From: Vagococcus acidifermentans
GTDB taxonomy: Bacteria > Bacillota > Bacilli > Lactobacillales > Vagococcaceae
DNA: 64,000 nucleotides
Direction: 5' to 3'
Assembly (NCBI RefSeq): GCF_003987655.1
Contig: NZ_NGKC01000004.1
Span: 62,001 to 126,000 of the forward strand
The notes under the pieces were generated by a model. It was not told where the DNA came from. It searched no databases and saw nothing but the letters and a program-made list of their open reading frames with translations. Both the position numbers and the translations under genes were made by a program. Shown here piece by piece: positions 8,997-19,016 of this stretch (the first letter of the stretch is position 1; every line of letters begins with the position of its first letter).

Positions 8997-10346
8997 ATGG
9001 GAAGAAAAAAACGTGGTATCTTTTCAACCATCGTCACCAGCTACGTGCTGTTCAGTTTTTTGCTGGTCGTGTCGCTAATCGCTGCCATTTTAATCGGCGG
9101 TTCGCTGCTTATTATGGGCAGCAAGCCGATTGTCAATCCATATGAAGCAATGGACGATACGGACTCTGTTTTATACAAAATCGGCGGCTGGACAGAAGTA
9201 CTGGATGCCGGACGAAATGTTATTCAAGTGAAAGGCGAAAAGAAAGATGACGTTACTCACTATACCTTTGCTGAGCTTATCGAGCTTGAGGACATGTCTT
9301 CGGAAAAAGGGTACACTGCGTTCATCGAAAACTATGGCGACGGTTACCGATTGTTTAAAATTGCCAATGACGGTTTGCTGTCAACCAACTACACCATTGA
9401 AATTTCAAATAAACATCCAGTGGGCAATACGAACACAATCATTGGGATTTCTTTTCTTATTTTCTATGTTGTCAATATCGGACTCATCAGCTTTTATTTA
9501 AAACAAAAAATCAGTAAGCCGATGAAGGCGCTGAAGCAAGGGATTGTAGCTGTCAACAAAGGAGAAGAGGCGATTATCCCGACATCCAAAGGACCAAAAG
9601 AATTTGTAGAGATCCATCAGTCCTTCAACGATATGGTCGAAGAATTAAATCGCAGCAGGCAGGAAAAACAGGCGATGGAAAACAGTCGCACGCGCATGCT
9701 GCTTAATCTGTCGCATGATATCAAGACCCCAATTTCGACTATTAAATTGTACGCCAAAGCATTAAGGGACAAGCTAGTGACAGGGCAAAAGGCAGATGAT
9801 TATTTGTGGACCATCGACGCCAAAGCAACCCGAGTGGCCGAATTGTCCGACGACATGTTTACGTTGTTGAAACTGGAAGACAGCGACTATCAGATTTCCC
9901 TTAAGAAAGAAGATGCCGGGGAGATGGTGAGAGAAGTTTGTGCTGAGTACTATGATGAAATTGTCGAAGCAGGCCTCACGTTGGAGCTGGCGATTCCAGA
10001 TTCATTTGTGGCAGTTCAGGCGGACAAGAAGCTTTTCCGGCGGGTGATTGCCAACCTGCTGTCCAATGCGGTTAAATATAATACGACGGGCCAAATGATA
10101 ATTGTGTCTGTCAAGCAGCTCTTAGGGAGGCCTACTGTGATTACTGTGTCAGATGATGGCGAACCGATTACTGCGGAAACCCGAAACGATTTGTTCAGTG
10201 CCTTCACTCGCGGCGATGCCGCACGTTCAAGCTCCGGCGGGACAGGTTTAGGCTTGTCGATTGCCAAAGGAATTATCGAAAAACACAACGGCGAGCTTCA
10301 TTATAAACGGGAGCAGCAGCTGAACACATTCGAAATCATCATTTAG
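8997..10346 (+). CDS. Membrane sensor histidine kinase
   Basis: Partner of the preceding regulator, 449 residues. Two membrane helices (about 12-40 and 146-168) flank a ~100-residue extracytoplasmic sensor domain. A HAMP-like linker follows, then the phospho-acceptor histidine H240 in NLSHDIKTPIST. The ATPase part shows an N box (RVIANLLSNAVKYN), a shortened G1 region (VSDDGEPI) and a G2 box (GGTGLGLSIAKGI). The sizeable outside domain suggests direct sensing of an extracellular signal, unlike BceS-type kinases that rely on their transporter. It is the last gene of the cassette and is followed by a terminator. Confidence 0.95.
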   Translation: MGRKKRGIFSTIVTSYVLFSFLLVVSLIAAILIGGSLLIMGSKPIVNPYEAMDDTDSVLYKIGGWTEVLDAGRNVIQVKGEKKDDVTHYTFAELIELEDMSSEKGYTAFIENYGDGYRLFKIANDGLLSTNYTIEISNKHPVGNTNTIIGISFLIFYVVNIGLISFYLKQKISKPMKALKQGIVAVNKGEEAIIPTSKGPKEFVEIHQSFNDMVEELNRSRQEKQAMENSRTRMLLNLSHDIKTPISTIKLYAKALRDKLVTGQKADDYLWTIDAKATRVAELSDDMFTLLKLEDSDYQISLKKEDAGEMVREVCAEYYDEIVEAGLTLELAIPDSFVAVQADKKLFRRVIANLLSNAVKYNTTGQMIIVSVKQLLGRPTVITVSDDGEPITAETRNDLFSAFTRGDAARSSSGGTGLGLSIAKGIIEKHNGELHYKREQQLNTFEIII

Positions 10347-10389
10347 ACGATACAAAGCATAAATTTCGGTCACTGTCCCCGCAGTGCCC

Positions 10390-10455
10390 AATAAAAGCTG
10401 GTCTGAACCTTTGCGGCGTTAATAAAAACGGCAAAAGTCCAGACCAGCTTATTTA
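10390..10455. terminator. Terminator between convergent kinase and MATE genes
   Basis: Arms AAGCTGGTCTG (10395-10405) and CAGACCAGCTT (10440-10450) with a further weak inner pairing. A/T-rich flanks on both sides suit termination from both directions. Confidence 0.7.
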
Positions 10456-10472
10456 ATAGTGTGTAGACTCAA

Positions 10473-11849
10473 TCAAATAGTATGCTTCGTTTTCCAAATA
10501 CCGGAACGCCAGCGCTTAATCATCATCACGGACCGCAATCCTTCATCTATGGTATATGCCAGCCAGACACCCAGCAGCCCAAGTTTGGCGGGAATTGCAA
10601 GAACAAAGGAGAAGGGGAGACTGATGACCCAGAGAACAAGCAGGCTGCAAATCAGCGGGAACTTGACATCACCGGTAGCATTCAATGCGCCGACGAGAAT
10701 CATATTGACCGCGCGTGCCGATTCGAGAAAAATATCGACAAAAAAGACGACTTTGGCGATGGCGATGACTTCCTGATTGGACGTAAAAATGTGCATGATA
10801 GGTTCAATCGCCAGCCAAGTGAAAAAGCAGATAACGGCTGAACTGACGACCCCGATGACGACTGTCCGCATTCCCCGTTTATATGCACGGTCATACTGTC
10901 GGGCACCGATATTGCGCCCGATAATGATCTGATTGCCTTGGCCGATGGAAGAAGCTATCAAGTAAACGAACTGCGTAATGGTTGTGACATAAGATTTTGC
11001 AATCAGCATGTTAGCGCCAAGAGATGCGACAATCATTGTTACCACCACTTGTGACGCTTGATAGGACAGACTTTCTCCAGATGACGGAAGTCCTAAAGTG
11101 AGAATTTGTTTCAAAACTTTCAGGGAACAGTCTTTGAGACGAATCTTCCAGACAGAAAAGCCGATGTGAACTTTCAGCAAGTAGAATACAATCAGCAGGC
11201 CGATGGTGTTGCTGACGGCTGCGGAAATAGCCAAGCCGTTGACCCCCAATGTCGGCAGCCCGAATGGACTGTACAATGCCAGATAGTTGCCGACAAGTGT
11301 TAAAAGGAGGGCGGTCACGGGCACCTGCAGAGCTTCCCTGGTCTTGCCGTGACTCCGCAAGACAGCAATCGCCCCGGCAGTCATCGCGGAGATAAACAGG
11401 CTGGCACCATAAATTTGGATGTAACCCGTTCCGATGTCAACAATGTCTGGAGGCAGATTCATCAGCTGGAGCAGTTGTTTGGGAAACAACAAGAAGACCA
11501 GACTAATCAGAGCACCGATACCTAATGCACCAGTCATAGCAGTCGAAATGACACTGTGGATTTCTTGCTGTCTGCGGGCACCAATCAGCTGGGCAATAAT
11601 GATTTGTGCACCAACAGTGATGAAGCCGTAAATGAACACAGTTAAATTCAGCAGCTGGTTGGCTGAACTGACAGCGGCAACGGCTGGTTCAGAGTAATGG
11701 GAAATCATCCAGACATTGACATTGCCGATGAAGACACGTAAGAAAAGTTCAATAAAAATCGGCCAGCTTAAAAAAATGAGTTCTTGATCGGAAATACTGA
11801 GTTTATGTTTAATTGAGGTTAAAAATTTCATACAGGGGTTCGTCACCAT
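10473..11849 (-). CDS. MATE family efflux transporter
   Basis: Cation-coupled multidrug/organic cation antiporter of the cytoplasmic membrane, up to 458 residues with about twelve hydrophobic segments in two related halves. Family features include SWPIFIELFLRVFIG near the start, AIAVLRSHGKTREALQVP in the loop of the first half, and GQGNQIIIGRNIGARQYDRAYKRG in the second. The start is uncertain: ATG at 11849 and ATG at 11831 (MKFLTSIKHK) are in frame and neither has a good ribosome site; family alignment would favour the shorter form. It is monocistronic and convergent with the kinase gene. Substrate unknown. Confidence 0.9.
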   Translation of the reverse strand: MVTNPCMKFLTSIKHKLSISDQELIFLSWPIFIELFLRVFIGNVNVWMISHYSEPAVAAVSSANQLLNLTVFIYGFITVGAQIIIAQLIGARRQQEIHSVISTAMTGALGIGALISLVFLLFPKQLLQLMNLPPDIVDIGTGYIQIYGASLFISAMTAGAIAVLRSHGKTREALQVPVTALLLTLVGNYLALYSPFGLPTLGVNGLAISAAVSNTIGLLIVFYLLKVHIGFSVWKIRLKDCSLKVLKQILTLGLPSSGESLSYQASQVVVTMIVASLGANMLIAKSYVTTITQFVYLIASSIGQGNQIIIGRNIGARQYDRAYKRGMRTVVIGVVSSAVICFFTWLAIEPIMHIFTSNQEVIAIAKVVFFVDIFLESARAVNMILVGALNATGDVKFPLICSLLVLWVISLPFSFVLAIPAKLGLLGVWLAYTIDEGLRSVMMIKRWRSGIWKTKHTI

Positions 11850-11876
11850 CCATTATTTCAAATTATGTCGGTATTA

Positions 11877-11904
11877 ATTCTATGGCAAATACACGATAAG
11901 TCAA
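11877..11904 (-). promoter_or_regulatory. Probable sigma-A promoter of the MATE gene
   Basis: Read on the minus strand: TTGACT (11904-11899), 16-base spacer, TAGAAT (11882-11877), just upstream of the MATE start. Confidence 0.5.
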
Positions 11905-11974
11905 TGGCATATATTATACAATTCAGTTTTTTTCATCAAACAAAAAAATAGACAAACCTGCTGCTTGGTTGTAA

Positions 11975-12976
<1,002 letters not shown>

Positions 12977-12982
12977 TATGAT

Positions 12983-13030
12983 AAAACAGCTAAAGTGCAA
13001 CAGAAATGTCCGCACTTTAGCTGTTTTTTT
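12983..13030 (+). terminator. Intrinsic terminator after trxB
   Basis: Sixteen-base arms AAAACAGCTAAAGTGC and GCACTTTAGCTGTTTT with a 13-base loop and T tail. The symmetry and A-rich left flank may also stop minus-strand transcription from the adjacent convergent gene. Confidence 0.9.
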
Positions 13031-13051
13031 AGTTGTTCTGATGACTTGTTA

Positions 13052-14194
13052 TCATCGGATACGGGTGTTTTTATCCCCTTCAGACGTTTTCCACAATGCT
13101 TGCCGGATGTCATCAATCAAGTCTGCTGCGTCCTCAATTCCGATTGACAATCTCAGTAAATCAGCGGTCAGTCCATAGGAGATGCGCAGTTCTTCCGGGA
13201 TGTCGGCATGAGTTTGTGTGCTTGGGTATGTAATCAGGCTTTCAACGCCACCGAGACTTTCGGCAAATGTAAAGAGGTTCAGTGAAGCCAAAAACACAGA
13301 GACTTGTTCAGCTTTAGCCAGTTTGAAACTAATCATGCTGCCTTTTTCCGGATAAAACACTTCTTTGACTAGCGGCTCTTTTCTTAAGGCGGCTGCTAAT
13401 TTTTTGGCATTTTTTTCTTGCTGCGTCATGCGTAGTTTGAGTGTTTTTAAACCTCGTATCAGTAGCCATGAGTCGAAAGAGGACAAAACGGCACCGGTCG
13501 TATTTAAGGCGGCTGCCAGTTTTTCTCCTAATTCATCAGAGTCGGTAATGACTGCACCAGCGAGCAGGTCATTGTGTCCGCCAAGAAATTTAGTGGCGGA
13601 ATGGACAACAATGTCGGCTCCCAGCGCCAATGGTTTTTGGAGAATTGGCGTCAAAAATGTGTTGTCGACAATCAATAGCGCACCGTAAGCCTTGGCTGCT
13701 GCTGCAGCTTGCGAAATATCAATTTCGTTCATCAGCGGATTAGTGGGAGTTTCTAGGAAAACCGCAGCAGTTTCTTGTGACAGTTGCTGTTTCAGGTCAT
13801 CAATTGAATCAAAGTAAGCAAACTGAAAGCGGCCTGCTTGTGTGAGGGCGTCAAAATAGCGGTAGCTGCCTCCGTACAAGTCACGCGACGCGAGAAACTT
13901 GCTGCCGGCTGGAAACAATTCGAACACTAATTGAACTGCACTCATCCCTGAACTAGTTGCAAAACCGAAGCGGCCGTTTTCCAATTGGGCAAGAGCTGTT
14001 TCAACCACTTGCCGGGTAGGGTTGGCCGTTCGGGAATAATCAAAACCGGTGCTTTGCCCCAAACCAGGGTGGGCATAAGTTGCGGAAAGGTAAATAGGAG
14101 TGCTGACTGCGCCGTGCTGTTTATCTGAGCGGTTGCCGATTTGCGCCAGCTTTGTGGCTTCTTGCCAAGTTGTCTGATTAGTTGTTGTGCTCAT
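13052..14194 (-). CDS. PLP-dependent cystathionine gamma-synthase/beta-lyase family enzyme
   Basis: Trans-sulfuration enzyme of the Cys/Met-metabolism PLP family, 380 residues, linking homoserine esters, cysteine and homocysteine. Family marks are YSRTANPTR near 53-61, ATSSGMSAV near 79-87, DNTFLTP, and the PLP lysine K202 in SATKFLGGHND. The start at 14194 has GAGGAGG eight bases upstream and overlaps the 3' end of the LysR gene, so the two are one operon downstream of a methionine T-box. Synthase (MetI), beta-lyase and gamma-lyase members cannot be separated safely by eye. The Met-box and T-box context favours methionine synthesis from homoserine esters. Confidence 0.85.
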   Translation of the reverse strand: MSTTTNQTTWQEATKLAQIGNRSDKQHGAVSTPIYLSATYAHPGLGQSTGFDYSRTANPTRQVVETALAQLENGRFGFATSSGMSAVQLVFELFPAGSKFLASRDLYGGSYRYFDALTQAGRFQFAYFDSIDDLKQQLSQETAAVFLETPTNPLMNEIDISQAAAAAKAYGALLIVDNTFLTPILQKPLALGADIVVHSATKFLGGHNDLLAGAVITDSDELGEKLAAALNTTGAVLSSFDSWLLIRGLKTLKLRMTQQEKNAKKLAAALRKEPLVKEVFYPEKGSMISFKLAKAEQVSVFLASLNLFTFAESLGGVESLITYPSTQTHADIPEELRISYGLTADLLRLSIGIEDAADLIDDIRQALWKTSEGDKNTRIR

Positions 14195-15125
14195 ATATTT
14201 CCTCCTCAATAGTAGCAAATCCATAGTCGTGGATATGTTTTTTCAGTGTTTCCAAATAATGCTTGCCTAAAGTGGATAATGTACTGCGCCGGCTTTTGAT
14301 CCAGCCTATTTCAATCGCATCGGCAATGTCTAACGGAATAGCGACGATGCTGTCATCGTTCAGCTCGCGGCTGATGATTCCGGAACTGAAAGTATAACCG
14401 TTTAATCCGATCATCAAGTTGAAAATGGTTGCCCGGTCACTGACTTTAATGTGTTTTTTATAGGAGCGGGTGCTCAGGATTTCTTCCGCAAAATAGAATG
14501 AATTGCTGTTGCCTTGTTCGAAAGAGAGAAAGGGCAAATCTTCCAATTCTTTGAGGGACACAGACTGCTTGCCGGCTAAAGGATTGTCCTTGCTGATAAA
14601 AATATGCGGTGCTGCATAAAACAGCGAGGAGAATACAAGATTTTTTTCTTCAAATAGTTTTTCAAGTATTTGCCGGTTGAAATCATTTAAAAATAAAATA
14701 CCGATTTCGCTGCGAAAAGTGGCAACATCTTCTAAAATATTCTGCGTTTCTGTCTCCCGCAGTGTGAACTGGTAACTGTCGTCTTCATAAGCATGAATAA
14801 ATTCGACAAACGCATGTACCGAAAAAGCGTAGTGCTGAGATGAAATCGACAGTCGTGAGGTGCGCTTGTTTTTATGTTTGTAGCGTTTTTCCAGTAAGTC
14901 CACCTGATCAATCACCTGTTTTGCATACGCTAAAAACTCTTTTCCTTCCTCAGTCAGCGAAACACCGAGTTTACTGCGGTGAAAGAGGCAAATACCCATC
15001 TCGTTTTCCAACTCCTTCACAGCATTTGACAAAGTCGGCTGCGACAAAAACAGACTTTTGGCAGCTTCGTTGATAGAGCCAAGTTCAGCAATCTTTTCCA
15101 GATATTCCAGTTGTTGTATACGCAT
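14178..15125 (-). CDS. LysR-family regulator, probable sulfur amino acid regulator (CmbR/MetR type)
   Basis: Transcription regulator of 315 residues. The N-terminal winged helix (about 1-60) reads MRIQQLEYLEKIAELGSINE then AAKSLFLSQPTLSNAVKELE, followed by a LysR substrate-binding domain. AAAGGAG precedes the ATG. It overlaps the start of the trans-sulfuration gene by 17 bases and lies directly behind a T-box leader whose specifier reads AUG. In lactic acid bacteria LysR members of the CmbR/MtaR group control methionine and cysteine genes. The divergent metE promoter region carries a palindrome that could be its target. The exact effector is not readable here. Confidence 0.88.
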   Translation of the reverse strand: MRIQQLEYLEKIAELGSINEAAKSLFLSQPTLSNAVKELENEMGICLFHRSKLGVSLTEEGKEFLAYAKQVIDQVDLLEKRYKHKNKRTSRLSISSQHYAFSVHAFVEFIHAYEDDSYQFTLRETETQNILEDVATFRSEIGILFLNDFNRQILEKLFEEKNLVFSSLFYAAPHIFISKDNPLAGKQSVSLKELEDLPFLSFEQGNSNSFYFAEEILSTRSYKKHIKVSDRATIFNLMIGLNGYTFSSGIISRELNDDSIVAIPLDIADAIEIGWIKSRRSTLSTLGKHYLETLKKHIHDYGFATIEEEIYEHNN

Positions 15126-15151
15126 AGATATGCTCCTTTCACAAAAAATTC

Positions 15152-15440
15152 AATAAAAAAAGCCCTTTTTCTTCATCATGAAGAAAAAGGACGATTGCAT
15201 TCGCGTTACCACCTTTAGTTCGCTGTCGTTTCACAACAACAGCCTTAGCCAGTACGAGCACAAGAGCTGCTGATACTGCGTTGCGATAACGGGCACTGCC
15301 GTCAGCTGCTTGTGTTGCCACTCACCGCTGAATGCTCAAAGACCATTTTCCAGCTAACTGCCTTTTCTCCCTTTCACCTGCCGGAGCTCTCTGTATAAGG
15401 TGTTTTAACTGTACTCTTCTTTTCTGCGCATCATATTATT
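15152..15440 (-). promoter_or_regulatory. T-box riboswitch leader, specifier AUG (methionine)
   Basis: Minus-strand leader that makes up most of the 480-base gap before metE. It carries the conserved T-box sequence AAAGGTGGTAACGCGA (15216-15201 on the minus strand). A terminator hairpin follows with arms GTCCTTTTTCTTCAT and ATGAAGAAAAAGG and a T run ending near 15152. The 5' part has the usual AGAGAGCTCCGG stem I start. In the specifier loop GAAAATGGTC the candidate codon is AUG at 15346-15344. Uncharged tRNA-Met would then allow transcription of the LysR and trans-sulfuration genes. The T-box call is firm; the specifier assignment is by eye. Confidence 0.88.
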
Positions 15441-15447
15441 GTTTAAT

Positions 15448-15476
15448 ACTATAGACAAAAAATTCTTCGCTGTCAA
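15448..15476 (-). promoter_or_regulatory. Sigma-A promoter of the T-box/LysR operon
   Basis: On the minus strand TTGACA (15476-15471), 17-base spacer, TATAGT (15453-15448): a near-consensus promoter directly upstream of the T-box leader. Confidence 0.8.
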
Positions 15477-15506
15477 TCAGTTTTATCTTTTTTTGGTCAT
15501 CTTTTT

Positions 15507-15527
15507 ATTATAGTTTTTTTCTATAAT
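15507..15527 (+). promoter_or_regulatory. Palindrome upstream of metE, candidate LysR-family Met box
   Basis: Arms ATTATAG (15507-15513) and CTATAAT (15521-15527) around seven T. It resembles the TATAGTTT-type Met boxes reported for MtaR/MetR regulators of streptococci and lactococci, and lies between the divergent LysR operon and metE. Confidence 0.5.
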
Positions 15528-15605
15528 AAGTTATAAAAAATAACAGTTAGTCAGAGTTGTCCGGGTGTGGTAAAGTTTGGACCATACTATTTAGGAGGCG
15601 ATTCC

Positions 15606-17885
15606 ATGAAAACAACGATTGTTGGCTTCCCGAGAATCGGGGAGAACCGAGAGCTGAAAATTGCGACAGAAAAATATTTCCGCGGCGACTTGACACAGGA
15701 ACAGTTAGCTGCAGAAGGCAAGCGGCTCCGGCGAATGCACTGGAATCTGCTGAAAGAGGCGGGAATATCACTGATTCCGAGCAATGATTTTTCCTTTTAC
15801 GACACCACGCTGGATACAGCGGTACTGTTGAACGTCATCCCAAACAGATTTTCAGCCTTGCAGTTATCGGCGCTTGACACCTATTTCGCACTGGCAAGAG
15901 GCTATCAGGGAGAGGCTGGCGACGTGACAGCTCTGCCCATGAAAAAATGGTTCAATACGAATTATCACTACTTGACGCCCGAATTTGAGCAACAGACAGA
16001 GGTGAAACTTGTCGGCACTAAAGTTTTTGATGAATACCTTGAAGCGAAAGCCATCGGCATCGAAACAAGACCGGTTATTTTAGGCCCGTATACGCTGATC
16101 AAGCTGTCAGATTTCAAAGGGACGACGGTTCAGGAGCATCTGCCGGCCCTGATTTCAGCGTATCAGGAGGTCATTGCCAAGTTGTCTGAACTAGGCGCCG
16201 AGTGGCTGCAACTGGATGAACCGTCTTTAGTCAAGGATTTGACACCGGATGAACGGCAGCTATTTATGTCAATCTATCGTGAGCTGGCAGGCGGTACACG
16301 GGAGACGAAGCTTTTGCTGCAAACATATTTCGGTGATGTACGGGATATTTACGAAGACTTATCGACTTTGCCGGTTGACGGCATCGGTCTTGATTTTGTC
16401 GAAGGAAAACAAACGCTTCAGTTATTCGAGACATTCGGTTTTCCTCAAGATAAAAAACTGTTTGCAGGTGTTGTGAACGGCAAAAACATCTGGCGGAACG
16501 ATTACAGCCGCACCTTGAACCTGCTGGCAAAACTGCCGCATGACCAGCTGGTTTTATCAACGTCCTGTTCATTGCTGCATGTCCCTTTTTCTGTTGCGCA
16601 AGAATCATTTCCGGCGGAGGTGGCCAGGCATTTTTCCTTTGCTAAAGAAAAGTTAAGCGAGTTGACTGAGCTGGCAGCCATCGCAGACCCGACAGACGAC
16701 ATTGCCAAATCGGCACTGCTGGCTGATAACTACCGTCTTTTCGATACGGCGAGAGTTACGGCAAACGAACAGCTGACACACCGGCTGGCTGAGTTGACAG
16801 CAGCTGATTTTCAGCGGCTGCCGGCGTTTGAAGAACGCAGCCGTCTTCAAAAAAGTGCTCTGGCATTGCCGCTGCTGCCGACCACAACAATCGGGTCGTT
16901 CCCGCAGACAAGAGAAGTCAAAGCGGCTCGGGCAGCTTTTAAAAAAGCGTCGCTCAGCGAGGCAGAGTATCATGACTTTTTAAGGGAAAAAATTGCTGAT
17001 TGTGTGGCTTTTCAGGAAGACATCGGATTGGATGTACTCGTTCACGGGGAATTCGAACGAAATGACATGGTGGAATACTTTGGCGAACATCTGTCAGGCT
17101 TTTTGTTTACGAAAAAAGCGTGGGTCCAATCGTACGGCACACGCTGTGTGAAACCGCCGATTATTTGGGGAGACATTTCCCGCGAACGGCCAATCACGGT
17201 CGGATGGTCGGCATTTGCTCAGCATCTGACTGAAAAGCCGGTGAAAGGCATGCTGACCGGACCTGTCACAATCTTGAACTGGTCGTTTCCAAGGGAAGAT
17301 ATTTCGCTTAAGGAGTCCACGCTGCAAATCGCGCTGGCGATTCAGGAAGAAGTGCTCGACTTGGAAGCGCATGGCATCAAGATCATTCAGATTGATGAGG
17401 CTGCCTTGCGCGAAAAACTACCGCTGAGAAAAAGCGACTGGTATTCAGAATATCTCGACTGGGCTATTCCGGCATTCCGGCTTGTTCATAGCCGAGTGGC
17501 CCCGGAAACACAGATTCATACGCACATGTGTTACAGCGAATTTGCCGATATTTTAACAGCGATTGACCAAATGGATGCGGATGTGATTTCTTTTGAAGCA
17601 TCGCGCTCGAATTTATCCTTGCTGGATGCGTTGTCCGCACAGCATTTTCAGACAGCAGTCGGACCGGGAGTGTATGATATTCATTCGCCGAGAGTCCCTT
17701 CAGTTGCTGAACTGCGTGCAACGATTCAGGCATTGTTGGAGAAAATAGCGGCTGACAAATTATGGGTCAATCCTGATTGCGGATTAAAGACGCGTGATGA
17801 AAAAGAAACGTTCGCAAGCTTGAAACACCTGGCTCAAGCAGCGCAAGAAGCACGAAAGGAGCTCGTCTATGACAATATTGAGTAG
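15606..17885 (+). CDS. metE: Cobalamin-independent methionine synthase
   Basis: Transfers a methyl group from 5-methyltetrahydropteroyl-polyglutamate to homocysteine without B12. At 759 residues it has the full double-barrel length: N-terminal domain from [19 protein letters not shown]-terminal catalytic domain from [13 protein letters not shown]. Zinc-site segments HTHMCYSEF and NPDCGLKTR supply the histidine and cysteines, and [11 protein letters not shown] is also conserved. GGAGG lies 8 bases before the ATG at 15606. It overlaps metF by 17 bases, which places the enzyme that makes its methyl donor in the same operon. Confidence 0.97.
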   Translation: MKTTIVGFPRIGENRELKIATEKYFRGDLTQEQLAAEGKRLRRMHWNLLKEAGISLIPSNDFSFYDTTLDTAVLLNVIPNRFSALQLSALDTYFALARGYQGEAGDVTALPMKKWFNTNYHYLTPEFEQQTEVKLVGTKVFDEYLEAKAIGIETRPVILGPYTLIKLSDFKGTTVQEHLPALISAYQEVIAKLSELGAEWLQLDEPSLVKDLTPDERQLFMSIYRELAGGTRETKLLLQTYFGDVRDIYEDLSTLPVDGIGLDFVEGKQTLQLFETFGFPQDKKLFAGVVNGKNIWRNDYSRTLNLLAKLPHDQLVLSTSCSLLHVPFSVAQESFPAEVARHFSFAKEKLSELTELAAIADPTDDIAKSALLADNYRLFDTARVTANEQLTHRLAELTAADFQRLPAFEERSRLQKSALALPLLPTTTIGSFPQTREVKAARAAFKKASLSEAEYHDFLREKIADCVAFQEDIGLDVLVHGEFERNDMVEYFGEHLSGFLFTKKAWVQSYGTRCVKPPIIWGDISRERPITVGWSAFAQHLTEKPVKGMLTGPVTILNWSFPREDISLKESTLQIALAIQEEVLDLEAHGIKIIQIDEAALREKLPLRKSDWYSEYLDWAIPAFRLVHSRVAPETQIHTHMCYSEFADILTAIDQMDADVISFEASRSNLSLLDALSAQHFQTAVGPGVYDIHSPRVPSVAELRATIQALLEKIAADKLWVNPDCGLKTRDEKETFASLKHLAQAAQEARKELVYDNIE

Positions 17886-18759
17886 CCAAAAAGCCAGTTT
17901 GTCTTTTGAAGTGTTTCCGCCGTCTACCAAATCCACCATCGCCAGTTTGTATGCTTCGCTGAGTCAGATGGAAGATTTGCGGCCGGATTTTATCAGTGTG
18001 ACATGCAGCAACAGACAGCTGTCGCTGGAGGAGAGCACGGTCAAAATAGCTACGCACATTCAGCGCCGTCATCAAGTTGCCAGTCTTGTTCATCTGACAG
18101 CAGCTTATTTGACAAAAAGTCAAGTTGACACGGTTCTTGAGTCATTACAGGAAAAACACATTTCACATATATTAGCCTTGCGGGGCGACTTGTACGATGA
18201 GCTGCCGCGCAGTCCGGACTTTCAGTACGCAGGCGATTTGATTGCCTATATCAAAGAGTGGGACCCGTCTTTTGCCATTTCAGCAGCCTGCTATCCGGAG
18301 GGACACCCGGAATCGGCAACGACACTTGCCGATATTAGCCATCTGCGTGATAAAGTCGCAGCTGGAGCTGACCAGTTGATTACCCAGCTGTTTCTAGACA
18401 ATGAATTGTTTTACCAGTTTCAGGAAAAATGCTGGCTGGCCGGTATCAACGTACCGCTTATCGCGGGCATCATGCCGGTCGTCAATAAGCGGCAGGCGGA
18501 ACGTATCATTCGTGGCACGCGGGTGAAGCTGCCGAAGAAATTTTTGGCGATTCTTGAAAAGTACGCGGACAATCCGGTTGCGTTGCGCGATGCAGGGCTG
18601 GCTTATGCCATTGACCAAATCGTTGACCTGGTGACCCAGGGCGTGTCCGGGATACACTTGTACACCATGAATCAGGCAGGCATCGCCCGCAGTATTTATG
18701 AGGCAACACAATCACTGTTCGCCTCAACCGAGCCCAATCGCACGGCTGTTATTTCTTAA
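17869..18759 (+). CDS. metF: 5,10-methylenetetrahydrofolate reductase
   Basis: FAD enzyme that reduces methylene-THF to methyl-THF, the methyl donor for MetE. The 296-residue protein has the family start [10 protein letters not shown] with the catalytic glutamate. [12 protein letters not shown] and [13 protein letters not shown] line the folate and FAD sites, [13 protein letters not shown] is conserved, and [10 protein letters not shown]-type sequence follows ([15 protein letters not shown]). It starts inside the end of metE with AAGGAG upstream, so translation is likely coupled. A terminator follows 20 bases after the stop. Confidence 0.95.
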   Translation: MTILSSQKASLSFEVFPPSTKSTIASLYASLSQMEDLRPDFISVTCSNRQLSLEESTVKIATHIQRRHQVASLVHLTAAYLTKSQVDTVLESLQEKHISHILALRGDLYDELPRSPDFQYAGDLIAYIKEWDPSFAISAACYPEGHPESATTLADISHLRDKVAAGADQLITQLFLDNELFYQFQEKCWLAGINVPLIAGIMPVVNKRQAERIIRGTRVKLPKKFLAILEKYADNPVALRDAGLAYAIDQIVDLVTQGVSGIHLYTMNQAGIARSIYEATQSLFASTEPNRTAVIS

Positions 18760-18776
18760 ATGCAGGTACAGGAATT

Positions 18777-18830
18777 CAAGTTGGGAAGAGAGCATCATTT
18801 ATAACGAATCTCAAATCCCAGCTTGTTTTT
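18777..18830 (+). terminator. Intrinsic terminator after metEF
   Basis: Arms CAAGTTGGGA and TCCCAGCTTG pair fully with one G-U pair, loop of about 28 bases, followed by TTTTT. Confidence 0.7.
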
Positions 18831-18969
18831 GATGTCTTAAAGAAGAGTGGCATTCAGGTATGGCGACAACTGTTCGCAACGGGATAAAGCACCAGGCGCG
18901 GCATTGTTTGACTGAGTTTGGCTTCAAGCAAACTAAATATTAAGTTTTCCACTTTTTATCTCTTACAAA

Positions 18970-18978
18970 TGGTATAAT
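18970..18978 (+). promoter_or_regulatory. Extended -10 promoter of the phosphoglucomutase gene
   Basis: TGGTATAAT at 18970-18978, a TGn-extended consensus -10 about 40 bases before the start codon. No good -35 is seen. The rest of the 250-base gap after metF holds only the terminator. Confidence 0.6.
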
Positions 18979-19016
18979 TAAGATAATATGTTATAAAATA
19001 CATCGAGGTGATAAAA

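Noticed and set aside
15139-15321. Short minus-strand open frame before the LysR gene
   Set aside because: Falls entirely in the T-box leader and its terminator; no ribosome site.
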